Shown here: piece by piece, positions 9,364 to 18,740 of the stretch
Layout: every line of letters begins with the position of its first letter
How positions within the stretch are numbered: position 1 is the stretch's first letter
NCBI GenBank assembly: GCA_016223165.1
Contig: JACRPO010000003.1
Coordinates: forward strand, 434,001-498,000
From: Burkholderiales bacterium
GTDB taxonomy: Bacteria; Pseudomonadota; Gammaproteobacteria; Burkholderiales; Burkholderiaceae_C
DNA: 64,000 nucleotides
Direction: 5' to 3'
Program-made: the position numbers and the translations under genes
The notes under the pieces: generated by a model
Databases searched by the model: none
What the model was told of the DNA's origin: nothing
What the model saw: only the letters and a program-made list of their open reading frames with translations

Positions 9364-10730
9364 CGCGTGCCTTCGTTGGCCAGCTCTTCGGGGCTGAAGA
9401 AGCTGCGCGTGACCTGGGGCAGCACCTTCACCTGCACCGGCAGTTCGTTGGTGGCCATGTTCAGGTAGTAGGCACCGGTCTGCAGGTCGTAGCCGCCCCA
9501 GAACACGTTGCCCAGCACCGCGGGGATGTCCGGCGCCGTGAGCGTGAGCGTGAAGTTCGTGCGCCACAGATCGCCCTTCGCGTCCCAGCCGTCGAAGAGG
9601 ATGATCTGCCAGGTGTCCTCGTCGACGTAGTACCGGCGCTTGGCAGCAACATGGCGCTTTCCGGCGGCCAGCGTGGCCTCCACCTCCCATACCCGGTGCA
9701 GCTCCCAGCGCACGAGTGCCGGGTTGAGCGTGTTGGGCGTGACGAGTTCGGCCACCTTCGCCAGCGCGGCACGGTTGTTGTTGTAGGGGATGTACAGCTC
9801 GCGCTTGCCCACGAGCTTGAGCTCGTGTTTGTCGATCGGCCCGAAGAGGTTGAAGGCCTCGTCGAAGAGACCGATGCCGCTGGTGACGGCATCGGGCGTG
9901 TCGTAGCCGACCGAGGGCGCCTTGCGCACGCGGCGCTGGCCCACGAGGTACTGCCACAGGCCGCGTGGGTAGCCGGCGTTCAGCCCGTCGTGCGCGAGGA
10001 TCGCCTCGCCGGCCTTCGATCCGGGCTCGGTGACGGCGAACTTGCCCAGCGTGTAGTAGCCGTCGAACTTCTCGGGCGTTCCCTCCGGGTCGTAGTACTG
10101 GCGGCGGAAGGTCTGCACGCCGCCGGAGGCCATGCTGCGCTTGCCGTCGGCCGTGACGACCCACACGCGGATCGGCGACTGCCAGTTCACGCCCGTCCAG
10201 GTCAGGCGGTGGTTGAGGATGATCTCGTACGGGTTGGTCGTGATCGGGAACGGGATGCCGCCGAAGGCGCCCTCGACGCCCTGGCCGTTGTCGACGAGCC
10301 TGGCGCGCGTCGCATTGCGCAGCGTGTTGTCGTAGACGTACTGTGGCGCCGCGCCGGTGCGGCGCGTCGGGTAGACGTCGATGCGGAAGTCCGGGTACTT
10401 CGCCATCAACGCCTTCACGCCGTCCGAGAGCTTCGCGGCGTGCGCGTTCATGTTCTTGGCGTTGATCGACAGGAGCGGCCTGTCGTTCGGGAACGGGTCG
10501 GGCCGCGGCGTGCCGTTGACATAGCCCGCGGCAGGCTTGGTGAGGCCGCCTTCCCACGCCGGGATGGTGCCGTCCTTGTTCGGCCCGCGTTCGGCGCCCA
10601 TCGGCGTGAGCGTGGTCTTGAGCTTGGCGGCTTCGTCGGCGGAGACGGCGGCGCGTGTGTCGTGCGCCGGCAGCGTGGCCAGGGTGATGACGATGGTGGC
10701 GACAGCGGCCGCGATCAGGGTGCGCTTCAT
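9360..10730 (-). CDS. DUF1329 periplasmic/outer-membrane-associated protein
   Basis: 456 residues with a clear signal peptide (KRTLIAAAVATIVITLATLP, cleavage near ARAA). The sequence has the DUF1329 hallmarks: AERGPNKDGTIPAWEGGL near the mature N terminus, a YNNNRAAL segment, and RRYYVDEDTW in the C-terminal beta half. DUF1329 is related to the LolA/LppX-like lipoprotein or lipid-carrier fold. It sits between the predicted outer-membrane protein and the propeller gene in one transcription unit, consistent with carrying a hydrophobic ligand across the periplasm (inference). Confidence 0.88.
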   Translation of the reverse strand: MKRTLIAAAVATIVITLATLPAHDTRAAVSADEAAKLKTTLTPMGAERGPNKDGTIPAWEGGLTKPAAGYVNGTPRPDPFPNDRPLLSINAKNMNAHAAKLSDGVKALMAKYPDFRIDVYPTRRTGAAPQYVYDNTLRNATRARLVDNGQGVEGAFGGIPFPITTNPYEIILNHRLTWTGVNWQSPIRVWVVTADGKRSMASGGVQTFRRQYYDPEGTPEKFDGYYTLGKFAVTEPGSKAGEAILAHDGLNAGYPRGLWQYLVGQRRVRKAPSVGYDTPDAVTSGIGLFDEAFNLFGPIDKHELKLVGKRELYIPYNNNRAALAKVAELVTPNTLNPALVRWELHRVWEVEATLAAGKRHVAAKRRYYVDEDTWQIILFDGWDAKGDLWRTNFTLTLTAPDIPAVLGNVFWGGYDLQTGAYYLNMATNELPVQVKVLPQVTRSFFSPEELANEGTR

Positions 10731-10756
10731 GTGAGTCTGTCCCTATGGATGTGTGT

Positions 10757-12520
10757 TCAGAACGTGCGCGAGAGGCTGAAGGCCACGTAGGCGCGGTCGC
10801 GCAACGACTGGCCGAAGGTCAGCTGGCGCGGTGAGCCGGCACCCGGCACGAGCGTCTCGGTGAAGGTCTTGGCCTTGCCGAAGAAGTCGTTGTAGGTGAG
10901 CGAGGCGTTCCAGTCGTTCTGGTACTTCGCCTTCAGGCCGATGGTCCAGTCGCCGCCGTCGGAAACACCGCCGGCGAAGTTGCCGATCGCCGAGGAGCGG
11001 CCGCCGAAGTTGTAGCCCAGGCCGATCGGCACCGCGAGATCGAGCCCTGGCATCACCTGGAAGTAGCTGGGCTCGAAGAGCAGGCGCAGCGCAAACGCAC
11101 CCTTGGTCGTGTTCGGGTCCAGGCCCCCGATGCCCGCGCTCGTGCCGCCGGGGCCGAGCGCGAAGATGTCGCGCTTGATCTTCAGGCGCCGGTTGTAGGC
11201 CAGCTCGCCGAGTAGCGCGCCGCCGCCCCACAGGGCGCTCGGTTGCAGCACGTAGATGCCCGAGAGCTGCAGATGCGCGGTGTCGCCCACCGCATAACAA
11301 GGTGTGCTGTCGCTCGTGTCGCAGGTGGCGATGGGGCTCGGCCCGCCGACCACGGCGGGGTCGCTGTTCAGCGGCGTGTTCTGCCGCAGCGAGCCTTCGA
11401 GCGCCCAGTTCAGCTGCCCGATCGACGAGGTGACGCTGGCGCCGTACGCGCGGATCTTGCTCGCGTAGGCGACGTGCACATTGCCGTTGACGAAGTCGAA
11501 GACGAGGCCGCTCGGCGTCTTGTCGTGGTACTGCACGGCATAGAAGCCGAACTCGTACTCGGCGCCATGCGGCGTCCAGCGCAGCTGCACGCCGCCCTGG
11601 CCCGAGTTCTTGGGTGTCAGGTCGCGGCTGGTGTCGACGGGCAGGACGATCGGCGCACCGTTCGGGTCGACGCCGAAATTGACGGTGCCGCCGCCGACAT
11701 AGTCCTGGTTGGAGAAGTAGCTGCCGACCCCGGGCAGCTTGCTCTTGCGCCACTTGAACTGCACGTAGGTGCCGAGCTGCACGCCCTCGGCCAGGCGCAG
11801 CGAGCCCGAGACCTGCTCCACCGGCAACAGCACCTCCTTGAATTGCCAGCCGGGCACGGAGACGATCTTGGCGATGTCGACGGGCCCCTGCGCGTTGGCG
11901 ATCCCGTTCTGGCCGAAGAACAGGCTCTCGCCCCACTGCAGCGTGTGCTTGCCCACGCGCACCGTGCCCTTGCTGCCGCCGAGGTCGCCCTTGAGGAAGA
12001 CGAAGGCGTCGAGCAGCTCGCTGCCGCGCCCGTGCTGGCGGCGCGTGGCGGGCAGGAACTCGTCCTGCGCCTGGCCGGGCTGGTTGTTGGCCGTGTTGAT
12101 CACCGGCCCGAGCGGCACGCCGCCGGCAAAGAGCGGCGTGCCGGCGTAGTCGTTGCGGCCGAGGTAGGCGCCGTCGTGCCAGGCGGTGCCGCTCAGGCGG
12201 CCGCCGAAGACGGGCGTGGCGATGTCGAGTTCGGCCAGCAGGTCGAAGCGCCGCGAGACGAGGCCCTTCTTGAAGTTGTGGTCGCCGTCGTCCTCGTTGA
12301 CGATGCCCGGGTCGACCGCCACGTCCATGCGCGTGAGCGCCGGCGACGGGTCCTTCAGCCGGTAGCCGAGGCTGGCCTTGGGCGTGAGATCGAAGCGCAC
12401 CTTGAGGTCGGGGTCCGGTGTCTCGATCGTGAAGGCCAGCGCGGCCGGCGCCGCCAGGGTGGCCGCAGCGGCGAGCGCGACGCGGCGCGCGCGCCGGGGG
12501 TGACGCAAGAGGTCTCGCAT
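10757..12520 (-). CDS. DUF1302 family predicted outer-membrane protein
   Basis: 587 residues. Signal peptide RRVALAAAATLAAPAALAFTI, then alternating beta-rich sequence ending in an aromatic C terminus (AYVAFSLSRTF), as expected for an outer-membrane barrel. N-terminal VRFDLTPKASLGYRL and the large internal VGKHTLQWGESLFFGQNGI stretch are typical of DUF1302. I chose the ATG at 12520, preceded by GGAGACACC; an in-frame ATG at 12544 is the alternative. The frame is open further up, through the tandem repeat into the dehydrogenase gene, but that is not coding. Confidence 0.87.
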   Translation of the reverse strand: MRDLLRHPRRARRVALAAAATLAAPAALAFTIETPDPDLKVRFDLTPKASLGYRLKDPSPALTRMDVAVDPGIVNEDDGDHNFKKGLVSRRFDLLAELDIATPVFGGRLSGTAWHDGAYLGRNDYAGTPLFAGGVPLGPVINTANNQPGQAQDEFLPATRRQHGRGSELLDAFVFLKGDLGGSKGTVRVGKHTLQWGESLFFGQNGIANAQGPVDIAKIVSVPGWQFKEVLLPVEQVSGSLRLAEGVQLGTYVQFKWRKSKLPGVGSYFSNQDYVGGGTVNFGVDPNGAPIVLPVDTSRDLTPKNSGQGGVQLRWTPHGAEYEFGFYAVQYHDKTPSGLVFDFVNGNVHVAYASKIRAYGASVTSSIGQLNWALEGSLRQNTPLNSDPAVVGGPSPIATCDTSDSTPCYAVGDTAHLQLSGIYVLQPSALWGGGALLGELAYNRRLKIKRDIFALGPGGTSAGIGGLDPNTTKGAFALRLLFEPSYFQVMPGLDLAVPIGLGYNFGGRSSAIGNFAGGVSDGGDWTIGLKAKYQNDWNASLTYNDFFGKAKTFTETLVPGAGSPRQLTFGQSLRDRAYVAFSLSRTF

Positions 12521-12613
12521 GGTGTCTCCGTATCGGTTTGTCATGGGCCCGCGGTGGGCGCGGGCGCTGCGCTTCAGTGGCGCGGCGGTTGCGGGTTCAG
12601 GGGCGCTGCAAGA

Positions 12614-12661
12614 GGCGGATCCAGTGGCGGATCCAGTGGCGGATTCAGAGGCGGATTCAGA
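12614..12661. repeat. Four tandem 12-bp units across the calA stop codon
   Basis: Units ggcggatccagt, ggcggatccagt, ggcggattcaga, ggcggattcaga. The last unit overlaps the stop codon of the coniferyl-alcohol dehydrogenase gene; the array fills much of the gap to the DUF1302 gene. Confidence 0.9.
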
Positions 12662-13424
12662 GGTAGGTGGCCGCGAACCCGCCATCCACCGGCACGTTGG
12701 CGCCGCTGATCCAGCGCGACGCATCGCCGCACAGGAAGGCCACGACCGGCGCCACCTCGTCGGCGAAGGCCGGCCGCTTCATGCGCTTGGCGTCGGCCTC
12801 GACGCGCGCAGGCCCGAGCTGCGCGACGAACTCGCCGAGGATGGGAGTGAACACCGGCCCCGGCGCGACGCAGTTCATGCGCACGCCGCGTTCCATGAAC
12901 CAGGCGTGCGAGCGCTGCATCGACCAGACGATCAGCGCCTCCTTGAAGTACTCGTAGCAGGTGGCCTGCGGCACCGGGTGGCGCGCCAGCCAGGCGAGCC
13001 CGGCCTCGAAGCCGCCCGTCTCCGCGAGCGCCTTGTGCAGGTCGAGCCGCAGCGCATAGAAGTAGCCGAGGATCGACGAGATGTTGACGATGCTGCCGCC
13101 GGCCGGCATGCGCTCGACCAGCACCTCGCTCAGGTGGCGCGGGCCGAGGTAGTTGACGCGCGCCACCAGGCTCGCGGGCGAGGTGCCCGGCACGCCGGCG
13201 ATGTTGGCCAACGCATCGATGCGCGCCGGCAGTTGCTTCGCCGCGGCGTCGATCGCCGCCTGCTCCGACAGGTCGGCCTTGACGAAGCCGTCGAGCGTGA
13301 GCATCGGGTCGTTGCGGTCGACGCCGATCACCTGCGCGCCCTGCTGGCGCAGCAGCCGCGCGGTTTCGGCGCCGATGCCCGAGCAGGCGCCGGTGACGAC
13401 GATGGTCTTGCCTCGAAGGCTCAT
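12657..13424 (-). CDS. calA: Coniferyl-alcohol dehydrogenase (SDR)
   Basis: 255 residues from the ATG at 13424, which has a strong GGAGAGGAG upstream; the longer upstream frame is rejected. A classical SDR with TGACSGIG cofactor loop, NIAGVPGT strand, and an active-site region [11 protein letters not shown]. Residue stretches such as [32 protein letters not shown] and [18 protein letters not shown] match coniferyl-alcohol dehydrogenases of the CalA type as I remember them. The catalytic Tyr/Lys pattern is the atypical YxxxK in YEYFKEA. It would oxidise coniferyl alcohol to the aldehyde, feeding ferulate formation. It heads the leftward operon behind a sigma-54 promoter. Confidence 0.82.
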   Translation of the reverse strand: MSLRGKTIVVTGACSGIGAETARLLRQQGAQVIGVDRNDPMLTLDGFVKADLSEQAAIDAAAKQLPARIDALANIAGVPGTSPASLVARVNYLGPRHLSEVLVERMPAGGSIVNISSILGYFYALRLDLHKALAETGGFEAGLAWLARHPVPQATCYEYFKEALIVWSMQRSHAWFMERGVRMNCVAPGPVFTPILGEFVAQLGPARVEADAKRMKRPAFADEVAPVVAFLCGDASRWISGANVPVDGGFAATYL

Positions 13425-13515
13425 GGGGGGTCTCCTCTCCTCGTGGACTCGAAGGGCTCGGAAGGCGGTCACGGTGGGTCGTCCGTCACAGCCGCCGGTT
13501 CATCGTTACCTTAGC

Positions 13516-13570
13516 TATCGATAAGCCGCATCATGTATCCGGCCCGGCCGGCCGTGGTCTGGGGTTAACC
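13516..13570. promoter_or_regulatory. Candidate operators TATCGATA and GGTTAACC upstream of calA
   Basis: TATCGATA at 13516-13523 and the palindrome GGTTAACC at 13563-13570 lie between the sigma-54 promoter and the calA start. Near-copies (ATCGATA and GGTTAAC) recur together in front of the crotonase gene at 15702-15719. The pairing of the same two short motifs in both catabolic promoters suggests binding sites of a shared regulator, possibly the MarR protein encoded at 18741. Confidence 0.4.
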
Positions 13571-13624
13571 ACGACGGCGCCTCGGGCCCGGCGGGCAGCA
13601 CCACCCCGCCGGCACCCAGCCTTT

Positions 13625-13642
13625 GCGCAACGCCCGTGCCAG
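13625..13642 (-). promoter_or_regulatory. Sigma-54 (-24/-12) promoter for the calA operon
   Basis: Read on the minus strand the sequence is CTGGCACGGGCGTTGCGC, a full match to the YTGGCACGNNNNTTGC consensus with exact 10-base spacing between GG and GC. Transcription would start near 13615 and run leftward into calA, leaving a leader of about 190 bases. The neighbouring divergent gene encodes a sigma-54 activator, which supports the call. Confidence 0.85.
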
Positions 13643-13791
13643 GCGGCGGCGCCGGCGTTCAAGTGCCGCGCCGCGGCGGCGCCGCGGTGCACCACGCCGC
13701 GAGGCTGGCGAGGCCGCTTCTCCGGACTTTCCCTAGCGCCCGGATCGCGGCCCGTTTCGGCGTCTCGGTGCGCGAGCCCGGGCAACCCGCG

Positions 13792-13854
13792 ATTGCGCAA
13801 ATCGGAACTTCGGCCGCAGACTCGATCGCCGACCCTTCATCAATTGCGCAAATC
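13792..13854. promoter_or_regulatory. Two TTGCGCAA palindromes, likely activator binding sites
   Basis: The 12-mer ATTGCGCAAATC occurs twice, at 13792-13803 and 13843-13854, exactly 51 bases (about five helical turns) apart; the core TTGCGCAA is a perfect palindrome. A third TTGCGCAA at 13623-13630 overlaps the -12 element of the sigma-54 promoter. The pair sits about 150-230 bases upstream of the calA promoter and directly against the activator start, a normal place for an NtrC-class enhancer that also autoregulates. Confidence 0.6.
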
Positions 13855-13855
13855 C

Positions 13856-15655
13856 ATGCCCCGCCAAGACCGGATCTCGCTGGCCGAAATGGCGCGCCGC
13901 AGCGGCGCCATGCTGCGCCGCGGCGACAGCGCGCACTTCGACCCGAGCAAAGGCGTGCCGCCGACGCTGGCCGACCTGACCGAGTCGCTCTTCTTCTCGC
14001 CGGGCGACGGCCGCATCTGGCTCAACGACCAGCGCATGCTGCTCATCCACGGCTCGGCGATGGGGCATCTGCGCCGCGAGCTCATCGACACGCTCGGCCT
14101 CGAGCGCGCGCGCGGCCTGCTCACGCGCGCCGGCTACGTGAGCGGCGCGCGCGACGCGCAACTCGTGCGCGAGCGCTGGCCCGGGGGCGACGCCGCTGCG
14201 GTCTTCATGGCCGGCACGCGGCTGCATGCGCTGGAAGGCGTGGTCAAGGTGACGCCGCTGTCGTTCGAGTTCGACATCGACCGCGGCACCTACGAGGGCG
14301 AGTTCCTCTGGGAGCACTCGAGCGAGGACGACGAGCACATCGCCGCCTACGGCATCGGCACCGAGCCCGCGTGCTGGTCGCAGATCGGCTACGCGACGGG
14401 CTACGTGACGAGCCTGTTCGGGCAGCTCGTCGTCTTCCGCGAGCTCGAGTGCCGCTCGATGGGGGCGAGCGTCTGCCGCGTCGTCGGCCGCCACGCGGCG
14501 GCCTGGGGCGATGTCACCGAAGACATGCGCTACCTGCAGGCCAAGGACTTCCAGCGCCTGGCCGAGGGCGGCGCGCTGCCGGCCGCGCCGCGCGTCGCCG
14601 CGCCGGCCGCCGAGCGGCAGGCACCGGCCGGTGACCGCCACGAGATCGTCGGCGCCTCGTCGGCCTTCAACTCGGCCTGCCACCAGCTCGAGCGCGTGGC
14701 GCGCACGCAGGCCACGGTGCTGTTCACCGGCGAATCGGGCGTGGGCAAGGAGGCCTTCGCGCGCCGGCTGCACGGCATCAGCGCGCGCGCCGCCAACGCC
14801 TTCGTCGCGGTGAACTGCGCCGCCATCCCGGAGACGCTGATCGAGAGCGAGCTCTTCGGCGTCGAGCGCGGCGCGTTCACCGGCGCCAGCACGTCGCGGC
14901 CGGGCCGCTTCGAGCGCGCCGACGGCGGCACGCTCTTCCTCGACGAGATCGCCACGCTGAGCCTCGTGAGCCAGGGCAAGCTGCTGCGCGCGCTGCAGGA
15001 GGGCGAGCTCGAGCGGGTGGGCGGCACGCGCACGCTGAAGGTCGACGTGCGTGTCGTCGCCGCCACCAACGTCGACCTGCAGGCCGAGGTGAAGGCCGGG
15101 CGCTTTCGCGAGGACCTGTTCTTCCGCCTGAACGTCTTCCCGATCCACCTGCCGCCGCTGCGCGAGCGGCGCGACGACATCCCGCTCCTGATGAACCACT
15201 TCCTGCGTCGCGAGGCGGCACGCCACGGCCGGCACGTCACCGGCTTCACGGCGCGGGCGGTGCGGGCGCTGCTGCACTACGGCTTCCCGGGCAACATCCG
15301 CGAGCTGCAGAACCTGGTCGAGCGCGGCGTCATCAGCGCCGACGAAGGCGCGCCGATCGACGTGCGGCACATGTTCAGGCGCGAGCAGCTCTCGCAGGAG
15401 GCGCTGCTGGCGATCGGTGCCCACGGCTCGCTCGAGCCGCCAGGCGACGGCCGCGAAGGCGCCGGCGTCGCCAACCTGCTGCAGCACCTGCAGCAGGCAC
15501 TCGGCGGCGAGCAGGTGCCACTGCCCGAGGTCGAGGGCCGCCTGTTGCACGAAGCCGTGCAGGCCAGCGGCGGCAACCTCGCCGCGGCCGCACGCCGGCT
15601 GGGGCTGAGCCGCGCGCAGCTGGCCTATCGGCTGCAACGCGCCGGCGGCGGCTGA
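13856..15655 (+). CDS. XylR/DmpR-type sigma-54 activator (XylR_N, V4R, AAA+, Fis-type HTH)
   Basis: 599 residues from the ATG at 13856; the frame is open to a TTG at 13793, but that part holds the palindromic sites. Domains in order: XylR N-terminal domain (about 15-130), V4R ligand-binding domain (about 135-200, with [16 protein letters not shown]), a B-linker, an AAA+ domain (about 265-500) with Walker A GESGVGKE, the sigma-54 contact loop GAFTGA and Walker [11 protein letters not shown], and a C-terminal Fis-type helix-turn-helix ([18 protein letters not shown]). Such proteins bind an aromatic effector directly and then activate sigma-54 promoters. It is divergent from calA and is the obvious controller of that operon. 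Confidence 0.9.
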   Translation: MPRQDRISLAEMARRSGAMLRRGDSAHFDPSKGVPPTLADLTESLFFSPGDGRIWLNDQRMLLIHGSAMGHLRRELIDTLGLERARGLLTRAGYVSGARDAQLVRERWPGGDAAAVFMAGTRLHALEGVVKVTPLSFEFDIDRGTYEGEFLWEHSSEDDEHIAAYGIGTEPACWSQIGYATGYVTSLFGQLVVFRELECRSMGASVCRVVGRHAAAWGDVTEDMRYLQAKDFQRLAEGGALPAAPRVAAPAAERQAPAGDRHEIVGASSAFNSACHQLERVARTQATVLFTGESGVGKEAFARRLHGISARAANAFVAVNCAAIPETLIESELFGVERGAFTGASTSRPGRFERADGGTLFLDEIATLSLVSQGKLLRALQEGELERVGGTRTLKVDVRVVAATNVDLQAEVKAGRFREDLFFRLNVFPIHLPPLRERRDDIPLLMNHFLRREAARHGRHVTGFTARAVRALLHYGFPGNIRELQNLVERGVISADEGAPIDVRHMFRREQLSQEALLAIGAHGSLEPPGDGREGAGVANLLQHLQQALGGEQVPLPEVEGRLLHEAVQASGGNLAAAARRLGLSRAQLAYRLQRAGGG

Positions 15656-15665
15656 GCAGGCGCGG

Positions 15666-15719
15666 GGCGGGCGCGCCCGCCGGGGATGCTAGTATGCGGT
15701 AATCGATACCCTGGTTAAC
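15666..15719 (+). promoter_or_regulatory. Upstream region of the crotonase-fcs unit: GC palindrome and ATCGATA/GGTTAAC sites
   Basis: A perfect 16-base palindrome GGCGGGCGCGCCCGCC (15666-15681) follows the activator gene and may help end its transcript, though no T-run follows. AATCGATA (15701-15708) and GGTTAAC (15713-15719) repeat motifs found before calA. A TAGTAT hexamer at 15690-15695 could be a -10 element, which would put the ATCGATA site over the start of transcription, as expected for a repressor operator. No -24/-12 promoter is visible here. Confidence 0.4.
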
Positions 15720-15743
15720 GTCATCTGGCCCGAGGACCCGCGC

Positions 15744-16553
15744 ATGTTCGATTCGCCTCTGCCCGCCGCCGCCCCGAGCGGCGATCACCCGCTCGTCACG
15801 CTGGCCCTCGACGGCCCGGTCGCGACGCTGACGCTGAACCGCCCTGCCAAGCGCAACGCGATCAACCTCGAGCTGGTGGGAGCGCTCGGGCAGCGCCTGG
15901 CCGTGCTGCCCGAGTCCGTGCGCGTGGTCGTGCTCGACGCCGCCGGCGAGCACTTCAGCGCCGGGCTCGACCTGTCCGAGGTGCCCGAGATGAGCGCGGC
16001 CCAGGGCGTGCGGCACTCGCATGCCTGGTACGAGGTGTTCGAGCGGCTGCAGTGCGGCCGCCTGCCGGTGATCGCGGTGCTGCGCGGCGCCGTCGTCGGC
16101 GGCGGGCTCGAGCTGGCGTCGTGCGCGCATGTGCGCGTCGCCGAGACGAGCGCCTACTTCGGCCTGCCCGAGGGCCAGCGCGGCATCTTCCTCGGCGGCG
16201 GCGGCTCGGTGCGTGTCTCCAAGCTCATCGGCTTCTCGCGCGTGGCGGAGATGATGCTCACCGGCCATGTCTACGACGCCGACGAGGCACACCGCATCGG
16301 CCTCACGCACTACACGGTGCCCGCCGGCAAGGGCCTGGCGAGGGCGCTCGAGCTCGCCGCCCGCATCGCCGGCAATGCGCCGATGTCGAACTTCGCGATC
16401 CTGCGCGCGCTGCCGCTGATCGCCGAGCAGCCGATGAGCCACGGCCTGATGACCGAGTCGCTGATGGCGGCGATCACGCAGTCCGAGCCCGAAGCCAAGG
16501 AGCGCGTCGAGGCCTTCCTCGCCAAGCGCGCGGCCAAGGTCGCGCCGCAGTGA
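15744..16553 (+). CDS. Crotonase/enoyl-CoA hydratase family protein of ferulate catabolism
   Basis: 269 residues, ATG preceded by GAGGA. Crotonase fold: LNRPAKRNAINLEL near the N terminus, the first oxyanion-hole motif HFSAGLDLSE, the second as GAVVGGGLELAS, and FGLPEGQRGIFLGGGGSVRV. It differs clearly from the classical Ech hydratase-lyase as I recall it, so whether it does the retro-aldol step to vanillin or a beta-oxidation hydration is open. It is 23 bases upstream of feruloyl-CoA synthase, so feruloyl-CoA or a related hydroxycinnamoyl-CoA is the likely substrate. Confidence 0.85.
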   Translation: MFDSPLPAAAPSGDHPLVTLALDGPVATLTLNRPAKRNAINLELVGALGQRLAVLPESVRVVVLDAAGEHFSAGLDLSEVPEMSAAQGVRHSHAWYEVFERLQCGRLPVIAVLRGAVVGGGLELASCAHVRVAETSAYFGLPEGQRGIFLGGGGSVRVSKLIGFSRVAEMMLTGHVYDADEAHRIGLTHYTVPAGKGLARALELAARIAGNAPMSNFAILRALPLIAEQPMSHGLMTESLMAAITQSEPEAKERVEAFLAKRAAKVAPQ

Positions 16554-16576
16554 CCGGCAGGAGGCATGAGACCGTG

Positions 16577-18622
16577 ATGAGCACGCACACCGATCCCCTC
16601 CGCGCCACCGAAGCGATGCCTGCACCAACACCTGCCACGGCGCCCTGTCCGCCCAAGCCACCCAATCCACCCAATCCGCCCGATCCGCCCTATCGCCCGG
16701 TGGCCTTCGGTCCCTATGCCGCCGAAGTGGCGCGCCGCGCAGACGGCGCCTGGCTCGTGCGCGCGCAGGACCCGCTGGCCGCCTACCCGGCGCGCTTCAC
16801 CGAGCACCTGTTGCGCTGGGCGGCCAAGCGTCCGCACGAAACCTTCCTGGCGCGGCGCGAACGCGGCGAGGCGGGCGAGGGTACGGGCGCGCCGGGGCGG
16901 CCGTGGCAACGCCTGAGCTACGCCGGGGCGCTGCAGCGCGTGCGCGGCCTGGCGCAGGCGATGCTCGACATGGGCCTGTCGGCCGAGCGGCCGCTGGTCA
17001 TCCTCTCGGGCAACGACTTCGAGCATGCGCTGCTGGCACTGGCGGCCATGCACATCGGCGTGCCCGTGGCGCCGATCTCGCCTTCGTATTCGCTGCTCGA
17101 CCCCGAGGCGGCGCGCGTCGCGCATGCGCTCGCGCTGCTGACGCCGGGGCTGGTCTTCGCCGCCGACGGCGCCGCCTACGGCAACGCCATCGCCAAGGCG
17201 GTGCCGCGCGACGTGCCGGTGCTGGTGGCGCGGGGCACGCTCGCGGGTCCCGAAGAGCGCGAGGCCTTGCGCTTCGACACCCTGCAGGCCACGGCGCCCA
17301 CCCCTGCCGTCGACGAGGCGCATGCGCGCGTGGGCCCGCAGACGATCGCGAAGTTCCTCTTCACCTCCGGCTCCACCCAGGCGCCGAAGGCGGTGATCAA
17401 CACGCACCGCATGCTCTGCGCCAACCAGCAGATGTATGTGCAGTGTTATCCGTTCCTGGAGCAGACGCCGCCGGTGCTCGTGGACTGGCTGCCCTGGCAC
17501 CACACGGCCGGCGGCAACTCCAACTTCGGGCTCGTGCTGCGCAATGGCGGCACGATGTACATCGACGAGGGCAAGCCCACCGAGGCCGGCATGGCCGAGA
17601 CCGTGCGCAACCTGCGCGAGGTGGCGCCGACCGCGATCTACACCGTGCCCAAGGGCCTGGAGATGCTGGCGCAGCGCATGCTGGCCGACGACGCCCTGCG
17701 CGAGCGCGTCTTCAGCGAGTTGCGGCTCATCTTCGCCGCCGGTGCGGCGATGCCGGCCTCGGTGATCGAGCTCGTCGATCGGCTGGCCGTGCAGACCCTC
17801 GGCTGCCGCGTGCCGATGACGATGGGGCTCGGCATGACCGAGACGGCGCCGTTCGCGATCTCGTCGCACCGTCCGGGCTGGCGCGCCGGCGTCATCGGCC
17901 TGCCCGCGCCGGGCCTCGAGGTGAAGCTGGCGCCCGTGGCCGACAAGCTGGAGGTGCGCTACCGCGGCCCGAGCATCACGCCGGGCTACTGGCGCCAGCC
18001 CGAGCTGCACGCCACGACCTATGACGACGAAGGCTTCTTCCGCAGCGGCGATGCCGCCGTCTTCATCGACGCCAACGATCCGCAGCGCGGCCTCGCCTTC
18101 GACGGCCGCATCGCCGAGGACTTCAAGCTCATCAGCGGCACCTGGGTCAGCGTCAATGCGCTGCGTGCGCGCGCGCTGGCGCAGGCCTTGCCCTACGTGC
18201 ACGACGTCGTCGTCACCGGCGACGGGCGCGACAGCGTCGGCCTGCTCGTCTTCCTCGCGCCGGCCGCGGCGGCGCTGGCGCAGCGGGCCGCGGCCGAGCC
18301 GCCGCGATCGACCGCGGCAGCGGCTGCCATGCCGGCGGCGGCAGGCGGGGCGCCGCTGGCACTCGACCCCGGCGTGCGCGCCTGGGCGCAACGATGGCTC
18401 GACGAGCTGGCAGCCGCCGGCACCGGCAGCAGCAACCGCATCGAGCGCGCGATGCTGATGCCCGAGCCGCCTTCGATGGCGCGCGGCGAGCTCACCGACA
18501 AGGGCTCGCTCAACCAGCGCGCCGTGCTGAAGGCGCGCGCCGATCTCGTGGCGCGGCTGTACGACGATGCGGCCGCGGCGGCGGACCCGCGCATCCTGCA
18601 TGCGCGCCCGGCGCGGCACTGA
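16577..18622 (+). CDS. fcs: Feruloyl-CoA synthase (acyl-adenylate-forming ligase)
   Basis: 681 residues. ANL-superfamily ligase with P-loop FLFTSGSTQAPKAVIN, WLPWHHTAGGNSNFG, the A5 motif MGLGMTETAPF and the A7 motif FRSGDAAVF; the order and spacing fit the PRK08180-type feruloyl-CoA synthases. It would activate ferulate and other hydroxycinnamates with ATP and CoA. AGGAGG lies 12 bases before the ATG at 16577, with a GTG at 16574 as alternative. The first 40 residues carry an unusual proline-rich run (PPKPPNPPNPPDPPY) from a DNA tandem repeat. An alanine-rich insertion (about residues 570-600) interrupts the C-terminal subdomain. Confidence 0.88.
   Translation: MSTHTDPLRATEAMPAPTPATAPCPPKPPNPPNPPDPPYRPVAFGPYAAEVARRADGAWLVRAQDPLAAYPARFTEHLLRWAAKRPHETFLARRERGEAGEGTGAPGRPWQRLSYAGALQRVRGLAQAMLDMGLSAERPLVILSGNDFEHALLALAAMHIGVPVAPISPSYSLLDPEAARVAHALALLTPGLVFAADGAAYGNAIAKAVPRDVPVLVARGTLAGPEEREALRFDTLQATAPTPAVDEAHARVGPQTIAKFLFTSGSTQAPKAVINTHRMLCANQQMYVQCYPFLEQTPPVLVDWLPWHHTAGGNSNFGLVLRNGGTMYIDEGKPTEAGMAETVRNLREVAPTAIYTVPKGLEMLAQRMLADDALRERVFSELRLIFAAGAAMPASVIELVDRLAVQTLGCRVPMTMGLGMTETAPFAISSHRPGWRAGVIGLPAPGLEVKLAPVADKLEVRYRGPSITPGYWRQPELHATTYDDEGFFRSGDAAVFIDANDPQRGLAFDGRIAEDFKLISGTWVSVNALRARALAQALPYVHDVVVTGDGRDSVGLLVFLAPAAAALAQRAAAEPPRSTAAAAAMPAAAGGAPLALDPGVRAWAQRWLDELAAAGTGSSNRIERAMLMPEPPSMARGELTDKGSLNQRAVLKARADLVARLYDDAAAAADPRILHARPARH
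16649..16693 (+). repeat. Five 9-bp units in the 5' end of fcs
   Basis: Units of the form ccRcccNaN (ccgcccaag, ccacccaat, ccacccaat, ccgcccgat, ccgccctat) in frame, giving the proline-rich PPxPPx run. Confidence 0.85.
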
Positions 18623-18740
18623 TGCGCCACGCGCCCTCGCCCTCGCCCTCGCGACGCGGCAGCGCCATGAGCACGCCGGGCCGCCCCGAGGGCGACCACC
18701 GAACGGCGAAGACCGAAGGGCGCAGCCCGCAGGCACTCCC

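Noticed and set aside
12521..12724. In-frame extension of the DUF1302 gene through the tandem repeat
   Set aside because: The ATG at 12520 has a good ribosome site and a clean signal peptide; the extension overlaps calA and is repeat-derived.
13793..13855. TTG start for the sigma-54 activator
   Set aside because: The 21 extra residues overlap both palindromic sites and are not part of the XylR_N domain; the ATG at 13856 is a normal start.
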